Assembly: GCA_964444795.1 (NCBI GenBank)
Contig: CAYUIQ010000059.1
Coordinates: 1-38,743, forward strand
Direction of reading: 5' to 3'
From: JABMRP01 sp964444795
GTDB lineage: Bacteria > Planctomycetota > Planctomycetia > Pirellulales > Thermoguttaceae
DNA: 38,743 nt
Shown: positions 25,853 through 33,960 of the stretch, piece by piece
Numbering within the stretch: the stretch's first letter is position 1
How the letters are laid out: each line of letters opens with the position of its first letter
Translations under genes and position numbers: made by a program
Notes under the pieces: generated by a model
The model's input: the letters and a program-made list of their open reading frames with translations, nothing else
What the model was told of the DNA's origin: nothing
Databases searched by the model: none

Positions 25853-26881
25853 CTAACGGGTAGGAGCCCGCCGGCGGCGCCTGGCTGATGACGGAACTTG
25901 CCCTGTTACGTGAGGTCCCCCTAGGGGACTCTCGCCCTCGAAGGACGCGTGACGGACTTCGGATTTCGCCGCCAGGCACATGGTGATGAGCTTCATGGGT
26001 TCCTGCTCGCACATCGAAATTCGCCATCCCGCTTTCTCGATCTCGCGGGCAACTTCGTCGCTGCCGCGAAGCCGCATATACCACGACAAGCCGCGCTCCA
26101 GGAACCGAACCCTGTCGTGGAAATCAGTCTGACTGATAATCAGGCTTCCATCCTCGCATGTGCATTCGAAAAGGGCGGTCAACAGCGCGGCGAGGGCATC
26201 ATTGGTATCCGAACCGATATCCAAGTATTCGATGATGCCCTGGCAAACGGCTACGCTTACACCGCCGAATGCAACTCCGAATCGCTCGGAGGCACGGGCA
26301 AGAACGTCCTCGACGTCGCGTCGCCGGACGATATTGCCCGCCAGAGTGACCCCCCTTTCCTGAAGACCGTGTGCTTGAAGAACCTGCCGGTTCTCCGCAA
26401 CCGCCCTGCCGTCCCGGTCCACGCCGCAATAATAGATTTCTCGATCCGCGAGATCGGCGATGACTTCGGATTCGAGACTTCCGTCGCCTCCGCCCACAGC
26501 CAGCACGAGTTTTGGCGATCCCGGCGGCAGTGCATTCAGACGGTTCCGCAGCATCCTCTGGGCGATCTTCCGGCGATTCCTTGCCGCCTTGACCGCGGGA
26601 GACTGCATCAGCAGCCGATTGAGCAGGTCTCCGCGATGATGGGCACCGTCGAACCGATACATCGCCCGAAGGACACGGAACGAGCCGCCTTCCCGCTCGG
26701 AAAAGACCAAACGAGCCAGTTCCCCACGGCTTCGAGCGAAGATCTTCGTCGCCGCGCGCGGAAACACGTTCATCAACGTGGCGACGACGTACGTGTTCAG
26801 CAACCGGCGCATCGGGGAGTCGGCCTCCAAGGGGCGATCCACACCGTGCTCTTCGTTCCAGAACCGAACGAGCGAGTTCAT
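25853..26881 (-). CDS. Class I SAM-dependent methyltransferase
   Basis: A 342-residue cytoplasmic protein. An N-terminal helical region (about 1-115, very rich in Arg) precedes the Rossmann methyltransferase: motif I KLVLAVGGGDGSLESE (124-139), the ribose-binding acid D155 in YYCGVDRDG, and motif IV-like SVAVCQGIIEYL. A basic, unstructured tail ends the protein. It resembles the Methyltransf_20-type enzymes that occur next to, or fused with, an alpha/beta hydrolase in proteobacteria (from memory). The ATG at 26881 overlaps the stop of the upstream hydrolase gene by four bases (ATGA), with GGAGA upstream, so the two are translationally coupled. The methyl acceptor is unknown; coupling to a hydrolase and a nearby FadL channel makes a lipid or acyl product plausible. 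Confidence 0.85.
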   Translation of the reverse strand: MNSLVRFWNEEHGVDRPLEADSPMRRLLNTYVVATLMNVFPRAATKIFARSRGELARLVFSEREGGSFRVLRAMYRFDGAHHRGDLLNRLLMQSPAVKAARNRRKIAQRMLRNRLNALPPGSPKLVLAVGGGDGSLESEVIADLADREIYYCGVDRDGRAVAENRQVLQAHGLQERGVTLAGNIVRRRDVEDVLARASERFGVAFGGVSVAVCQGIIEYLDIGSDTNDALAALLTALFECTCEDGSLIISQTDFHDRVRFLERGLSWYMRLRGSDEVAREIEKAGWRISMCEQEPMKLITMCLAAKSEVRHASFEGESPLGGPHVTGQVPSSARRRRRAPTR

Positions 26882-27864
26882 CGGCGAGTCTCCTGAAGCC
26901 GACCACTTCTGTCCGTGAGGTCCACGGCGCGCGCTTCGGATTCCTCGAAGAAATCGCCGAGTTCGTCGATCAGGGCCTCTCGGTCCGGACCCTGCGCGAA
27001 ATGGTCGACTTCCCATTCGTGAAACACGGCATGGGGTATCACCTCTGACGCTTGCTTGCGGTAGCGGTCGCATTCTCGGGGCGTGTCGAGCGACATCACC
27101 TGGTCGTTTCGACCGTACACGACGTTGCAGGGGACTCTTCTCGGAATCGTTACGGAATCCAAATAGCGAGCCGCGGAAAGCTGCCGCAAAGTGCGCCGCA
27201 CGTCGACGCGGTCGTATTGCAGTTCCTCGAAATGATCATGCCCGACACGCAATCCGGGAAAAATCCCCGTCAGGTATTCGCGCAAAGCTCCTCTGAACCG
27301 GTCCCCTTGCCAATCGACTGCATCGCAGATTTCAGGCGACTGCAGAGCTTCGTCCAGTTCGATTCCGACGTGCTCGGAGAAGAAGGGGGCGAAGTCCTCG
27401 AACCGGATAATCCGGTCCATGCGGAAGAGACCGGAAACCGTACTGAGAGACCAAAACGGGCAACGTTGTTTTTGTTTTCCTCGTCGAAAGAGTGCCATGA
27501 GGGAGACAGCCCCATAGCACATCGCCAACGCGTGCAACGGGAAGCCTCGCCGGCGAGCGTAGTCGTCGGCCCAACGAAGCGCGTACTGAGTGTCCAGGAT
27601 CGTCTTGTCGAGTTCAAAGGCTCCCGTGGAGCCAGCGTGCCCGCAATACTCGAAAGACAAGAGAATGGAACCACGCCGCGCGAGATTTCGGGAAACGATG
27701 AGCCCCTGCGACGCGCGGGCGCCAATCAGAGGCGGGATGAACACAAGCCGCTTGGGAAAGATCGGCGGCTTGGGCAGCATGATCGTGGCGTGCAGCGTGT
27801 CGGATCCCTCCGTGGGGATCCGATGCTCTTGAAAGAGCGAAGTTCTTGATTGCGCATCGGCCAT
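26878..27864 (-). CDS. Alpha/beta hydrolase with Cys at the nucleophile elbow
   Basis: A 328-residue alpha/beta-hydrolase-fold protein with no signal peptide. Early strands carry LVFIPPLIGARASQGL (40-55) and the cap-adjacent FEYCGHAGSTG (71-81). The nucleophile elbow reads LAMCYGAVS, placing C116 where most family members have Ser, as in dienelactone hydrolases. Predicted acid and base are D254 (YGRNDQVMS) and H288 (WEVDHFAQG). It is the first gene of a two-gene operon with the SAM methyltransferase (four-base overlap). Function is not established; possibilities include acyl transfer, thioesterase or lactone hydrolysis. The 5' leader holds a stem-loop ending close to the start codon. Confidence 0.8.
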   Translation of the reverse strand: MADAQSRTSLFQEHRIPTEGSDTLHATIMLPKPPIFPKRLVFIPPLIGARASQGLIVSRNLARRGSILLSFEYCGHAGSTGAFELDKTILDTQYALRWADDYARRRGFPLHALAMCYGAVSLMALFRRGKQKQRCPFWSLSTVSGLFRMDRIIRFEDFAPFFSEHVGIELDEALQSPEICDAVDWQGDRFRGALREYLTGIFPGLRVGHDHFEELQYDRVDVRRTLRQLSAARYLDSVTIPRRVPCNVVYGRNDQVMSLDTPRECDRYRKQASEVIPHAVFHEWEVDHFAQGPDREALIDELGDFFEESEARAVDLTDRSGRLQETRR

Positions 27865-27866
27865 AG

Positions 27867-27903
27867 CTTGCCCGTCCGGTGGGTAGCTTCACCCGTTGGC
27901 AAG
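27867..27903 (-). promoter_or_regulatory. Stem-loop abutting the hydrolase start codon
   Basis: On the minus strand CTTGCC (27903-27898) pairs with GGCAAG (27872-27867), enclosing an inner GGGT/ACCC stem (27894-27891 with 27884-27881). The outer stem ends two bases before the ATG at 27864, so folding could control access of ribosomes. No known riboswitch class was recognised. Confidence 0.45.
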
Positions 27904-27914
27904 GTTGTCACCCC

Positions 27915-27947
27915 AGTAGTTAATCGATGGTAACGATTACAACTACT
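27915..27947. promoter_or_regulatory. 12-bp inverted repeat, operator or RNA hairpin
   Basis: AGTAGTT (27915-27921) with AACTACT (27941-27947), continued by AATCG (27922-27926) with CGATT (27934-27938), forms a 12-bp stem with a 2-base bulge and a 7-base loop. Located about 50-80 bases upstream of the hydrolase gene, a place suited to an operator. Confidence 0.5.
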
Positions 27948-28146
27948 ATAACAAGGTGCGCAGTGACTTTCTACGGTCTTTGGGGAGTTTGGAGTTCCTT
28001 TGCTGAATGTGAGGGGTAATTGCATGGCTGTAAGTGGGGGAAGTGTGGGGATGCCTATTACTCGGCAGAGTTTCCGGATTGAGGCCTTTGGGAAAGACCG
28101 TGCACCGGCCGCGCAAGCGGCAGTTAGAGATCTGAAGGCACTTCAC

Positions 28147-29406
28147 TCAGAACCGTCGCAGGAAGCTAAAGCAGATCGCGTGAGTCTGCGCGCGGTGAAA
28201 GCTCCGATCGAAATCTCCACCCACAAGGTCGCTTGTTCCAACGGTCTGGTCCGGACCGAAGGCAAACATGTAGGCCATGTCAATGTTCCAACATCGCCAC
28301 TTCCAACCGTAGCCAACCGAGAAAGCGTGCTGGAGGGTGGCCTGAATGAGGGGCGTGAGGGTGCCTTCGGGGATAGGGTTCCGGTGATACACGTAACCAC
28401 ACCGGAAGACGCGATCACACCCCAGGACCTGTTCATAGCCTATGCGGGCCGATACCGTGTCGCGCCAGTGGAGCGGGAACTGTTCGTAGATCGACGGAAA
28501 GCCGGGGTTGGTTGGGTTGCTGAGGTGGATCCCGAAGTCGTCGAACGCGCTGGACCAATCGAACCAGATAATGTCGGTCGACAAGGTGCGGTTCGAGCCG
28601 ATCTGGTGCTTGACACCGATTCCAAGCGAAGCCGGCCAGGTGATGTCGAGTGTCGAGTCGAAGGCACTTGATCCGAGCCCCGGTATGGTTACGTTCGTCA
28701 CCCCGTCCGCCCGGAAGCGGCTTTCGCTTTGATACGTCAAGCCAATCGTTGTGGCACAGGTCAGGTCGTACTGTAGCCCCACCGACCAGCACAAAGCGGC
28801 ACCGGTGGCTCGAAGATCGAGAGCCGTCGGCCAACCGCGAAACGCGTTGGGGCCCTGGAGGAAGTAAGGCCCTTTGAATTCATCGTGGGTGATGGCCACG
28901 CCCAACGTGGCGCCCAGGGAAAGACGATCGGTTGCCTGATACGCAAGGCCGGGGAGGATTTTTCCCAGCGAGCCGAACGACTGATAACGGCGTTGACCCG
29001 TCAGCGGGGGCGGACCCTCCAGAGTGAACGACTCTCCGAAGCCGGCAGGGACAAAAACACCCAATCCGTAGGCCCACCGGCAGTCCGCGCTCTTGCGGAT
29101 GAAAGATATCTGCGGAAGCGGATAGAAGCTGTCGACCGATGCCGAATTGTTGCGGTCGTTGGCGAAATGGAAATCGGACAGCATCAGGTCGAAGCCGATG
29201 TCGACCAGCCCTTTGCCTTGGATGTTCACGGCGGCGGCCGGATTGTCCAACAAAGCCGCACCGTTGTCGGCGTGGGCGATGTTCGTTCCACCTCGACCGA
29301 TCGATCGCGGCGATACGCCATTGAGCATCACGCCGTCACCCAGCGCCGTGCCCGCCAGGCCCAGCAAGACGATGCACGCAACCAGTGGCATCCATTTCCG
29401 ATCCAT
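28147..29406 (-). CDS. FadL/OmpP1/TodX family outer-membrane transport protein
   Basis: A 419-residue outer-membrane beta-barrel for hydrophobic compounds such as long-chain fatty acids. A signal peptide covers about 1-23. The mature N-terminus has the FadL hatch pattern: NGVSPRSIGRGGTNIAHADN (29-48) followed by the family's NPA motif in LLDNPAAAVNIQGKG. Alternating aromatic strands run to the C-terminus, which ends in FLRRF, a terminal Phe as expected for barrel assembly. The length is close to E. coli FadL (446 precursor). ATG at 29406 was chosen because GGAAAGGAG lies six bases upstream; the longer open frame back to 29610 is the structured leader. The FadL family also imports hydrophobic signals and pollutants. 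Confidence 0.9.
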   Translation of the reverse strand: MDRKWMPLVACIVLLGLAGTALGDGVMLNGVSPRSIGRGGTNIAHADNGAALLDNPAAAVNIQGKGLVDIGFDLMLSDFHFANDRNNSASVDSFYPLPQISFIRKSADCRWAYGLGVFVPAGFGESFTLEGPPPLTGQRRYQSFGSLGKILPGLAYQATDRLSLGATLGVAITHDEFKGPYFLQGPNAFRGWPTALDLRATGAALCWSVGLQYDLTCATTIGLTYQSESRFRADGVTNVTIPGLGSSAFDSTLDITWPASLGIGVKHQIGSNRTLSTDIIWFDWSSAFDDFGIHLSNPTNPGFPSIYEQFPLHWRDTVSARIGYEQVLGCDRVFRCGYVYHRNPIPEGTLTPLIQATLQHAFSVGYGWKWRCWNIDMAYMFAFGPDQTVGTSDLVGGDFDRSFHRAQTHAICFSFLRRF

Positions 29407-29643
29407 CGGTGACTCCTTTCCCCTGGGTACGCACGCCCGCTGCGGGTATGCGCGGCGAATTGCCGGATACGACTGATATCGGCTCGCGTTGATTCGGCGC
29501 ATGAATCGAATGGAGGGATACACGGCCGCCATGTTGGGGGAACATGACGGTCCCGGGCGGCAGAGAAGCTGGGCAACCTGCGGGTGCGGTCCTTTTGCCG
29601 GACAAGGCAATGATCGACCTGAATCGGTAGCCCCGCAGGGGTA
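29407..29643 (-). promoter_or_regulatory. Structured 5' leader of the FadL-like gene
   Basis: The 237-base gap after the HD-GYP gene contains several stem-loops on the minus strand. The clearest is a 10-bp stem at about 29525-29549 around a CCCCC loop, including one U-G pair that would pair only on the minus-strand RNA. GTCC/GGAC around GGCAAAA lies just upstream, and a CCCCTGCGGGG hairpin (29641-29631) follows the HD-GYP stop. The conserved GEMM (c-di-GMP) riboswitch core was not found, so no class is assigned. Confidence 0.4.
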
Positions 29644-30699
29644 TTACGCCCCAGCCGCATGAACGAGTGGAGGCGGCTGCTTTTCGCTCGGGAGCACCGC
29701 CTGTTCGTCAAAACGCCGGCTGATTTCCACGAAATCCTCCTCGTGCCGGAGGAAAGCTTCGATCACGTCCGGATCGAACTGCGTGCCTCGGCCTTCGAGA
29801 ATCATCTCGCGGGCGGTTTCGTGGCTGATTGCAGGCTTGTAGACACGCCGGGTCGTCAACGCATCGTAAACGTCGGCCACCGCCGTGATCCGTCCGCACA
29901 GCGGGATCTTCTCGCCGCGGAGACCGCGGGGATAGCCGGTGCCGTCGTAACGTTCGTGATGGGTCAGGGCGATCTCGCGGGCCATCGCCAGAAATTGCGC
30001 TTCTGGATATGCGCGGGCGGCGGCATCGAGCGTGCTGCCGCCGATGACCGCGTGCTGTTTCATGATCTCGAATTCTTCCGGCGTTAATCGGCCGGGCTTG
30101 AGCAGCACGCGATCAGGAATACCCACCTTGCCGATATCGTGCAACGGGCTGGTCAAATAGAGGAGTTGAACGTACTGGCCGTCGACATCGTGGCGGAACT
30201 TGCCCCATCGCGAGAGTTCTTCCCCGAGAATCCGGCAGTACTCTCGCATCCGTTCCAGGTGCGCACCCGTTTCCGGGTCGCGCGACTCGGCAAGCTTGGC
30301 CAGAGCAAAAATGACGACGTCGCGGCTCTCGAGGGAAAGAATCCGCTCGCCGGTTCTCAATCGCACGCGCAGCTCTTCCGGCTGGAAGGGCTTGGTCAGA
30401 AAGTCGTCGGCTCCGGCGTTGAGCCCCTCGACGACGCTTCCCACTTCGTTATGCGAGGTCACCAGAATCACGTAGATGTAGCTGCTCCACTGGCGTTGGC
30501 GAATTTGCCGACAGAGCTCGACGCCGCTCATTTCCGGCATTTCCCAGTCGGAGACGACAAGCCGATAGCGTCCGGTGCGGATAAGCTCGAATGCTTCCCG
30601 ACCGTTTCTGGCAGTGGTCACCTCGAAGCCGAAATGCTCTAGCGAATTCTCCAGAAGTTCGGCGGAGACACAGTCGTCTTCAACGGCCAAGACTCGCAT
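29644..30699 (-). CDS. Response regulator with HD-GYP domain (c-di-GMP phosphodiesterase)
   Basis: A 351-residue cytoplasmic two-domain protein. The receiver domain (1-120) has the acidic pocket EDD (7-9), phospho-acceptor D51 in VVSDWEMPEMSG, T81 and K103. The HD-GYP domain (about 125-330) has GAH (H147), the metal-binding HDIGK (H187, D188), H216, HH (247-248) and the defining DGTGYP (252-257). A complete HD-GYP signature predicts hydrolysis of cyclic di-GMP to GMP, controlled by phosphorylation of the receiver. ATG at 30699 follows GGAG. It is 44 bases after the HPt gene, so the two are an operon. Confidence 0.95.
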   Translation of the reverse strand: MRVLAVEDDCVSAELLENSLEHFGFEVTTARNGREAFELIRTGRYRLVVSDWEMPEMSGVELCRQIRQRQWSSYIYVILVTSHNEVGSVVEGLNAGADDFLTKPFQPEELRVRLRTGERILSLESRDVVIFALAKLAESRDPETGAHLERMREYCRILGEELSRWGKFRHDVDGQYVQLLYLTSPLHDIGKVGIPDRVLLKPGRLTPEEFEIMKQHAVIGGSTLDAAARAYPEAQFLAMAREIALTHHERYDGTGYPRGLRGEKIPLCGRITAVADVYDALTTRRVYKPAISHETAREMILEGRGTQFDPDVIEAFLRHEEDFVEISRRFDEQAVLPSEKQPPPLVHAAGA

Positions 30700-30743
30700 G
30701 AAATACTCCGAAAACGTGTTACCGATGACGAACTCACAGGGCC

Positions 30744-31124
30744 TCAGGCGGTGTTCTCGGGGAACCAATCGAGTCGCGGTACTTCCGAAGCAAACCGGGA
30801 CCACTCGTGTCGCAGGTTCTCCAGGCGTGCGGGGATCTCTCTCAGCGAGCACTGGCGAGCCGCGGACTCGATCTCCTCCGCCCGTGCGCACAGACCGGGA
30901 GCCGCCGCGTTGGCGGACGCCCCCTTGAGACGATGAGCCAGTTGCGCGATCGCTTCCGTGTCTTGGGAAGCGACCGCCCGTTCCAACTCGGCAAGATGCC
31001 CATCACCCAACTCCTGAAACTTGGCGAGGACTCGTCCGGCGAACTCGATATTGCCCAGGCATCGAGTCATCAGGTCCTCGATGTCGAGGACCGTTGCCGC
31101 TTGGTCTTGGTCTTCTTGTTCCAT
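30744..31124 (-). CDS. Histidine phosphotransfer (HPt) protein
   Basis: A 126-residue stand-alone HPt domain. The phospho-accepting motif AHRLKGASANAAA places H64, with the K67 and G68 that normally follow. HPt proteins shuttle phosphate from the receiver of a hybrid kinase to the receiver of a response regulator. Here the gene lies 44 bases upstream of the REC-HD-GYP gene, the probable acceptor, while the nearest hybrid kinase with a terminal receiver is at 19855-25623. GAGGA precedes the ATG. Confidence 0.92.
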   Translation of the reverse strand: MEQEDQDQAATVLDIEDLMTRCLGNIEFAGRVLAKFQELGDGHLAELERAVASQDTEAIAQLAHRLKGASANAAAPGLCARAEEIESAARQCSLREIPARLENLRHEWSRFASEVPRLDWFPENTA

Positions 31125-31399
31125 ACGGGAATCCTCGTTGGGCTACCGATACCGATCCAGAAAAACTGTAGCTTACGGCTGCGAATTGCGGCACGGTTAG
31201 CGTCGGAACGCTCACACATCCACCTCGCCGACGGGGGGCAGATGCCTTCGCCGTGCGCACATTCGGCACTTCCCGCAAAATGAGAGCCGTGCAGGCCGCA
31301 CGAAAGGCACCGCCGGACCGGGGATCGGATCACCCGCCGACGAAGAGTCGGTGGCAATCGAGGGGCTTGCCTAGAATGGCAAGAGCATGACGGGTCGGA
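31125..31399. other. Intergenic region between the lyase and HPt genes
   Basis: 275 bases. Beyond the lyase stop, on the minus strand, lie CTTGCC-ATTCTA-GGCAAG (31383-31366) and CCGAC-TCTTC-GTCGG (31351-31337), two compact hairpins that may end lyase transcription. A Cys-containing frame (31357-31070) overlaps the HPt start and is not called. Confidence 0.45.
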
Positions 31400-33826
31400 T
31401 TATCGTTCCGGCTCGTCTTGCTCCAGTGCCCGCAGTGCGTGGGGTGTGAAGTGGATCAGTTGAGCCAAGCCCTTGCCGCCGGTGGATCCGGATTTCTGTA
31501 ACGCTTCGCGCAAGCCCTCGCGGAGAATCCGCAAGTGTTCGCCGTTGCCCGTGAGCCGGGCTTCATAAGCCATGGCCTCGGCGGCCAAACACATGCCGAT
31601 GTACGTTCGCGGTGAACTGAGCGGACAGGCCGTGTAGCGGAACGCCTTGTCGTCCTCGACCCAGCATTCGCGGATCATCTGGTCGATGCCCACGGTCATC
31701 GCCCGCAGCACCTCCGGGTTCGCGGTGATGCGATGGTAACGGGCAAGTGCACTGAGGGTTAGCCCTTCCATGAACGGCACGTTGCCATGGCACGTCTGCT
31801 CGGGGTGCAGGCAGTGGCCCTTGGCCAGACGCACGACCCAGCCCCGTTTCCAGTCGATGTTCTCCTTGAGCACCTTCCAGCACCCGGTCGCGGCGTCAAG
31901 ATACTTCTTGTCGCCGGTGGCCTCGTAGGCGTTCAGGACGAGTATGATCGGCCAACCCAGGGCGCGGATGTGCGTGCCATAGGCCGTGGGGCAATGGGCG
32001 ACCATCGCGTCGGCCATCCCGATGGCCACCTCCCGGGCTCGCCGGTCGCCGGTGAGGTAGTAATACTCGAGGTCGCCGCCCACCCAGACATGGCCGAAGT
32101 TCGTGCTGTGGCCCATCTGGTAGGTGCGGCTGACGGGCAGCGGAGCGTCTTCGTAGTAGCCGCCGGTGTGACCGACACAGTGAAGCCAGACTTCGCCCAC
32201 CCGCGGCGGCGGGCCCCATGGGTTCTTCAGGTGGGGATTGGTGGCATGGACCACGTCCACGTCGATGTGGTGTCTGGCGGCCTGTTCGCCCCGGAGGAAG
32301 TAGCGGCGATCGCCGGAGCGCAGATACTGGACAAGCATCCCGTGGGCCAGATCGTACTCCAGATTCCCCCAGTTGACCTTTCGCTCGCCGTGCCAATCGC
32401 CCCAGTTCAGTAGTCCGTACTCGCGGTCCTTCTCGCGCCGCTGGAGATGGGCATCGAGTGTGCGGCCGAGCCACGCATCGTAGCCGGCGTACTTTTGCGG
32501 ATCGGCGGGAGGGAAGTCGCCCAGGGCCTCGGTTGCACTGACGTAAGCCGGTTCGGCGGTGGCCAACAGAGGCTCCTCGGCGGCCTGGAAGAATGTCCCG
32601 AGTTGCTCCGCGTCGGGTGTTCCAGAGAAGTAATTCACACTGAACTCGTGCGTCTTGGCCACGCCGACCTTCAGCGAGTACATGCCGCCGCGCAGCGCGT
32701 AGTAGAGCTTGCTTTCCTCTTCCAGCGACTTGCCGTCGTATTGTCCCTCGGCCAATTCGGGAAGGAGTTCCAGCCGGACGCATCCACGATTGCACTTGAT
32801 CGCTTTGGGCCAGTTCTGCCAGAACTCCCGCAGCCCGACCGCGATGCCGCCTCGCTCTGTTCCCACGGCGGCCCAACCACGGGCCCGCTCGCCGGCGGGG
32901 CTTCCGTCGAGGAGGTACTGGTTCTCATCGACCTGAAACAGCCGGCCCTCTTCTACCGATTTACCGCCGAGTAGATTATCGTCCAGCCCGCCGTCCCCAC
33001 GGACCCAGAAGCGGAGTTCCAGCTTGCGGACGTTGGTCATCAGGGAGTCTTGGCGATCGTTGATGAAGGTATAGAACACCCGAATCCAGGGCCGGCCGCG
33101 CCAGGCATGAATCCGCGCGACGTAACGAAACATCTTCGATTCGCCCGTTTCGGCGGATGGCGAGTTGTGCCAGCCCTCCACGCGGATACACGCCCGCACC
33201 GGACCGGACTGCTCGATGGTGATCTCGGCCGGATGTGCCGTGGGGTAGTGGGGCAAATACGATCGGCCCTGCCCGTCGCGAAGAATCACGCCGTCCGAAC
33301 CGCAGTTGATGGTCAGCCGGCGGTCAGCCTGCCGCCCGTCGGTGCCGGCCGTATGCCATGCCTCACCCTGGGGAAAGAACCGCTTCGGATCGTACTCAAG
33401 CCGGATCGGACCCGGCTCGATCGTCACCTTGCCGTCCGGCTGCCGGGTAACGCGGATCGGCTTCTCGACGGCCGCGCGTCCGACTTCCGGGCCGTAGCGT
33501 AAAACGAGGGCCTTCTTCTCGCCGGCGGCCAGATCGACCTGAAAGTCGAGCAGTAGCCAGCGCACGGAACCGTCCGGCCAGCGGGCGAGCGGCTCGGTCT
33601 GCACGGGAATCTCATTGCCGGCCGCATCGAACAAGGCCGTGGCCTGATCCTCAAGAAGAGCGGCCTGGGCAAAGGGAATCCCCGACGTGACCGGCCATTG
33701 GGTCCGCGCGACGCCCGACGGCTCCTCAACGGTCAGAGGAACCTCGCCGGCCAGCGCTGCCGGTGAAAACGGGGCCGCCGTCGAAGCGGGCAAGGACAAG
33801 AGCACCACAAACATCCATCGCCACAT
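31400..33826 (-). CDS. Secreted PcRGLX/YetA-like (PL26-type) rhamnogalacturonan lyase-like protein
   Basis: An 808-residue exported protein. A signal peptide covers about 1-27. The N-terminal RIFT-barrel-like domain has VTSGIPFAQAALLED (47-61) and WPDGSVRWLLLDFQVDL (about 83-99), a pattern seen in the PcRGLX/YetA family. A central beta-rich domain follows, then an (alpha/alpha) toroid with HCVGHTGGYYED, MGHSTNFGHVWVGGDLEYYYLTGD and repeated helical pairs to the C-terminus. PcRGLX is an exo-acting rhamnogalacturonan lyase (PL26), so pectin-type polysaccharide degradation is the best guess; the exact substrate is uncertain. GAGGAG precedes the ATG. Confidence 0.78.
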   Translation of the reverse strand: MWRWMFVVLLSLPASTAAPFSPAALAGEVPLTVEEPSGVARTQWPVTSGIPFAQAALLEDQATALFDAAGNEIPVQTEPLARWPDGSVRWLLLDFQVDLAAGEKKALVLRYGPEVGRAAVEKPIRVTRQPDGKVTIEPGPIRLEYDPKRFFPQGEAWHTAGTDGRQADRRLTINCGSDGVILRDGQGRSYLPHYPTAHPAEITIEQSGPVRACIRVEGWHNSPSAETGESKMFRYVARIHAWRGRPWIRVFYTFINDRQDSLMTNVRKLELRFWVRGDGGLDDNLLGGKSVEEGRLFQVDENQYLLDGSPAGERARGWAAVGTERGGIAVGLREFWQNWPKAIKCNRGCVRLELLPELAEGQYDGKSLEEESKLYYALRGGMYSLKVGVAKTHEFSVNYFSGTPDAEQLGTFFQAAEEPLLATAEPAYVSATEALGDFPPADPQKYAGYDAWLGRTLDAHLQRREKDREYGLLNWGDWHGERKVNWGNLEYDLAHGMLVQYLRSGDRRYFLRGEQAARHHIDVDVVHATNPHLKNPWGPPPRVGEVWLHCVGHTGGYYEDAPLPVSRTYQMGHSTNFGHVWVGGDLEYYYLTGDRRAREVAIGMADAMVAHCPTAYGTHIRALGWPIILVLNAYEATGDKKYLDAATGCWKVLKENIDWKRGWVVRLAKGHCLHPEQTCHGNVPFMEGLTLSALARYHRITANPEVLRAMTVGIDQMIRECWVEDDKAFRYTACPLSSPRTYIGMCLAAEAMAYEARLTGNGEHLRILREGLREALQKSGSTGGKGLAQLIHFTPHALRALEQDEPER

Positions 33827-33886
33827 GGGTCCATCTCCTCGCTTGGAGCTTGCCGGCCGAAAGGCGGAAACGCCGGCGTTGATCGC

Positions 33887-33915
33887 ATTCTACCGCGGCG
33901 TCGGGTGTGGAACAA
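33887..33915 (-). promoter_or_regulatory. Promoter of the PL26-like gene
   Basis: Minus-strand TTGTTC (33915-33910) and TAGAAT (33892-33887) with a 17-base spacer, 61 bases before the start codon at 33826. Confidence 0.5.
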
Positions 33916-33960
33916 GAATCAGGATGGTCGCGCCGTATCGCTTCTGCTGTATTTCTGATC

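Larger units (their letters stand above)
27865..28146. other. Intergenic leader of the hydrolase/methyltransferase operon
   Basis: A 282-base region between the FadL-like gene and the hydrolase gene, clearly richer in A and T than the flanking genes around 27905-28060. It contains two separate stem-loop structures, listed individually, and no gene. Confidence 0.6.

Noticed and set aside
29407..29643. Cyclic di-GMP (GEMM) riboswitch upstream of the FadL gene
   Set aside because: Some fragments look similar (GGCAAA, GGTTGCC), but the invariant ACGCAAAGC-type core and the GNRA-loop stem were not found.
31070..31357. Minus-strand frame with several Cys (CLSCGLHG...) suggesting a zinc ribbon
   Set aside because: It overlaps the HPt gene start in another frame, lacks a ribosome site, and the Cys spacing fits no known ribbon.
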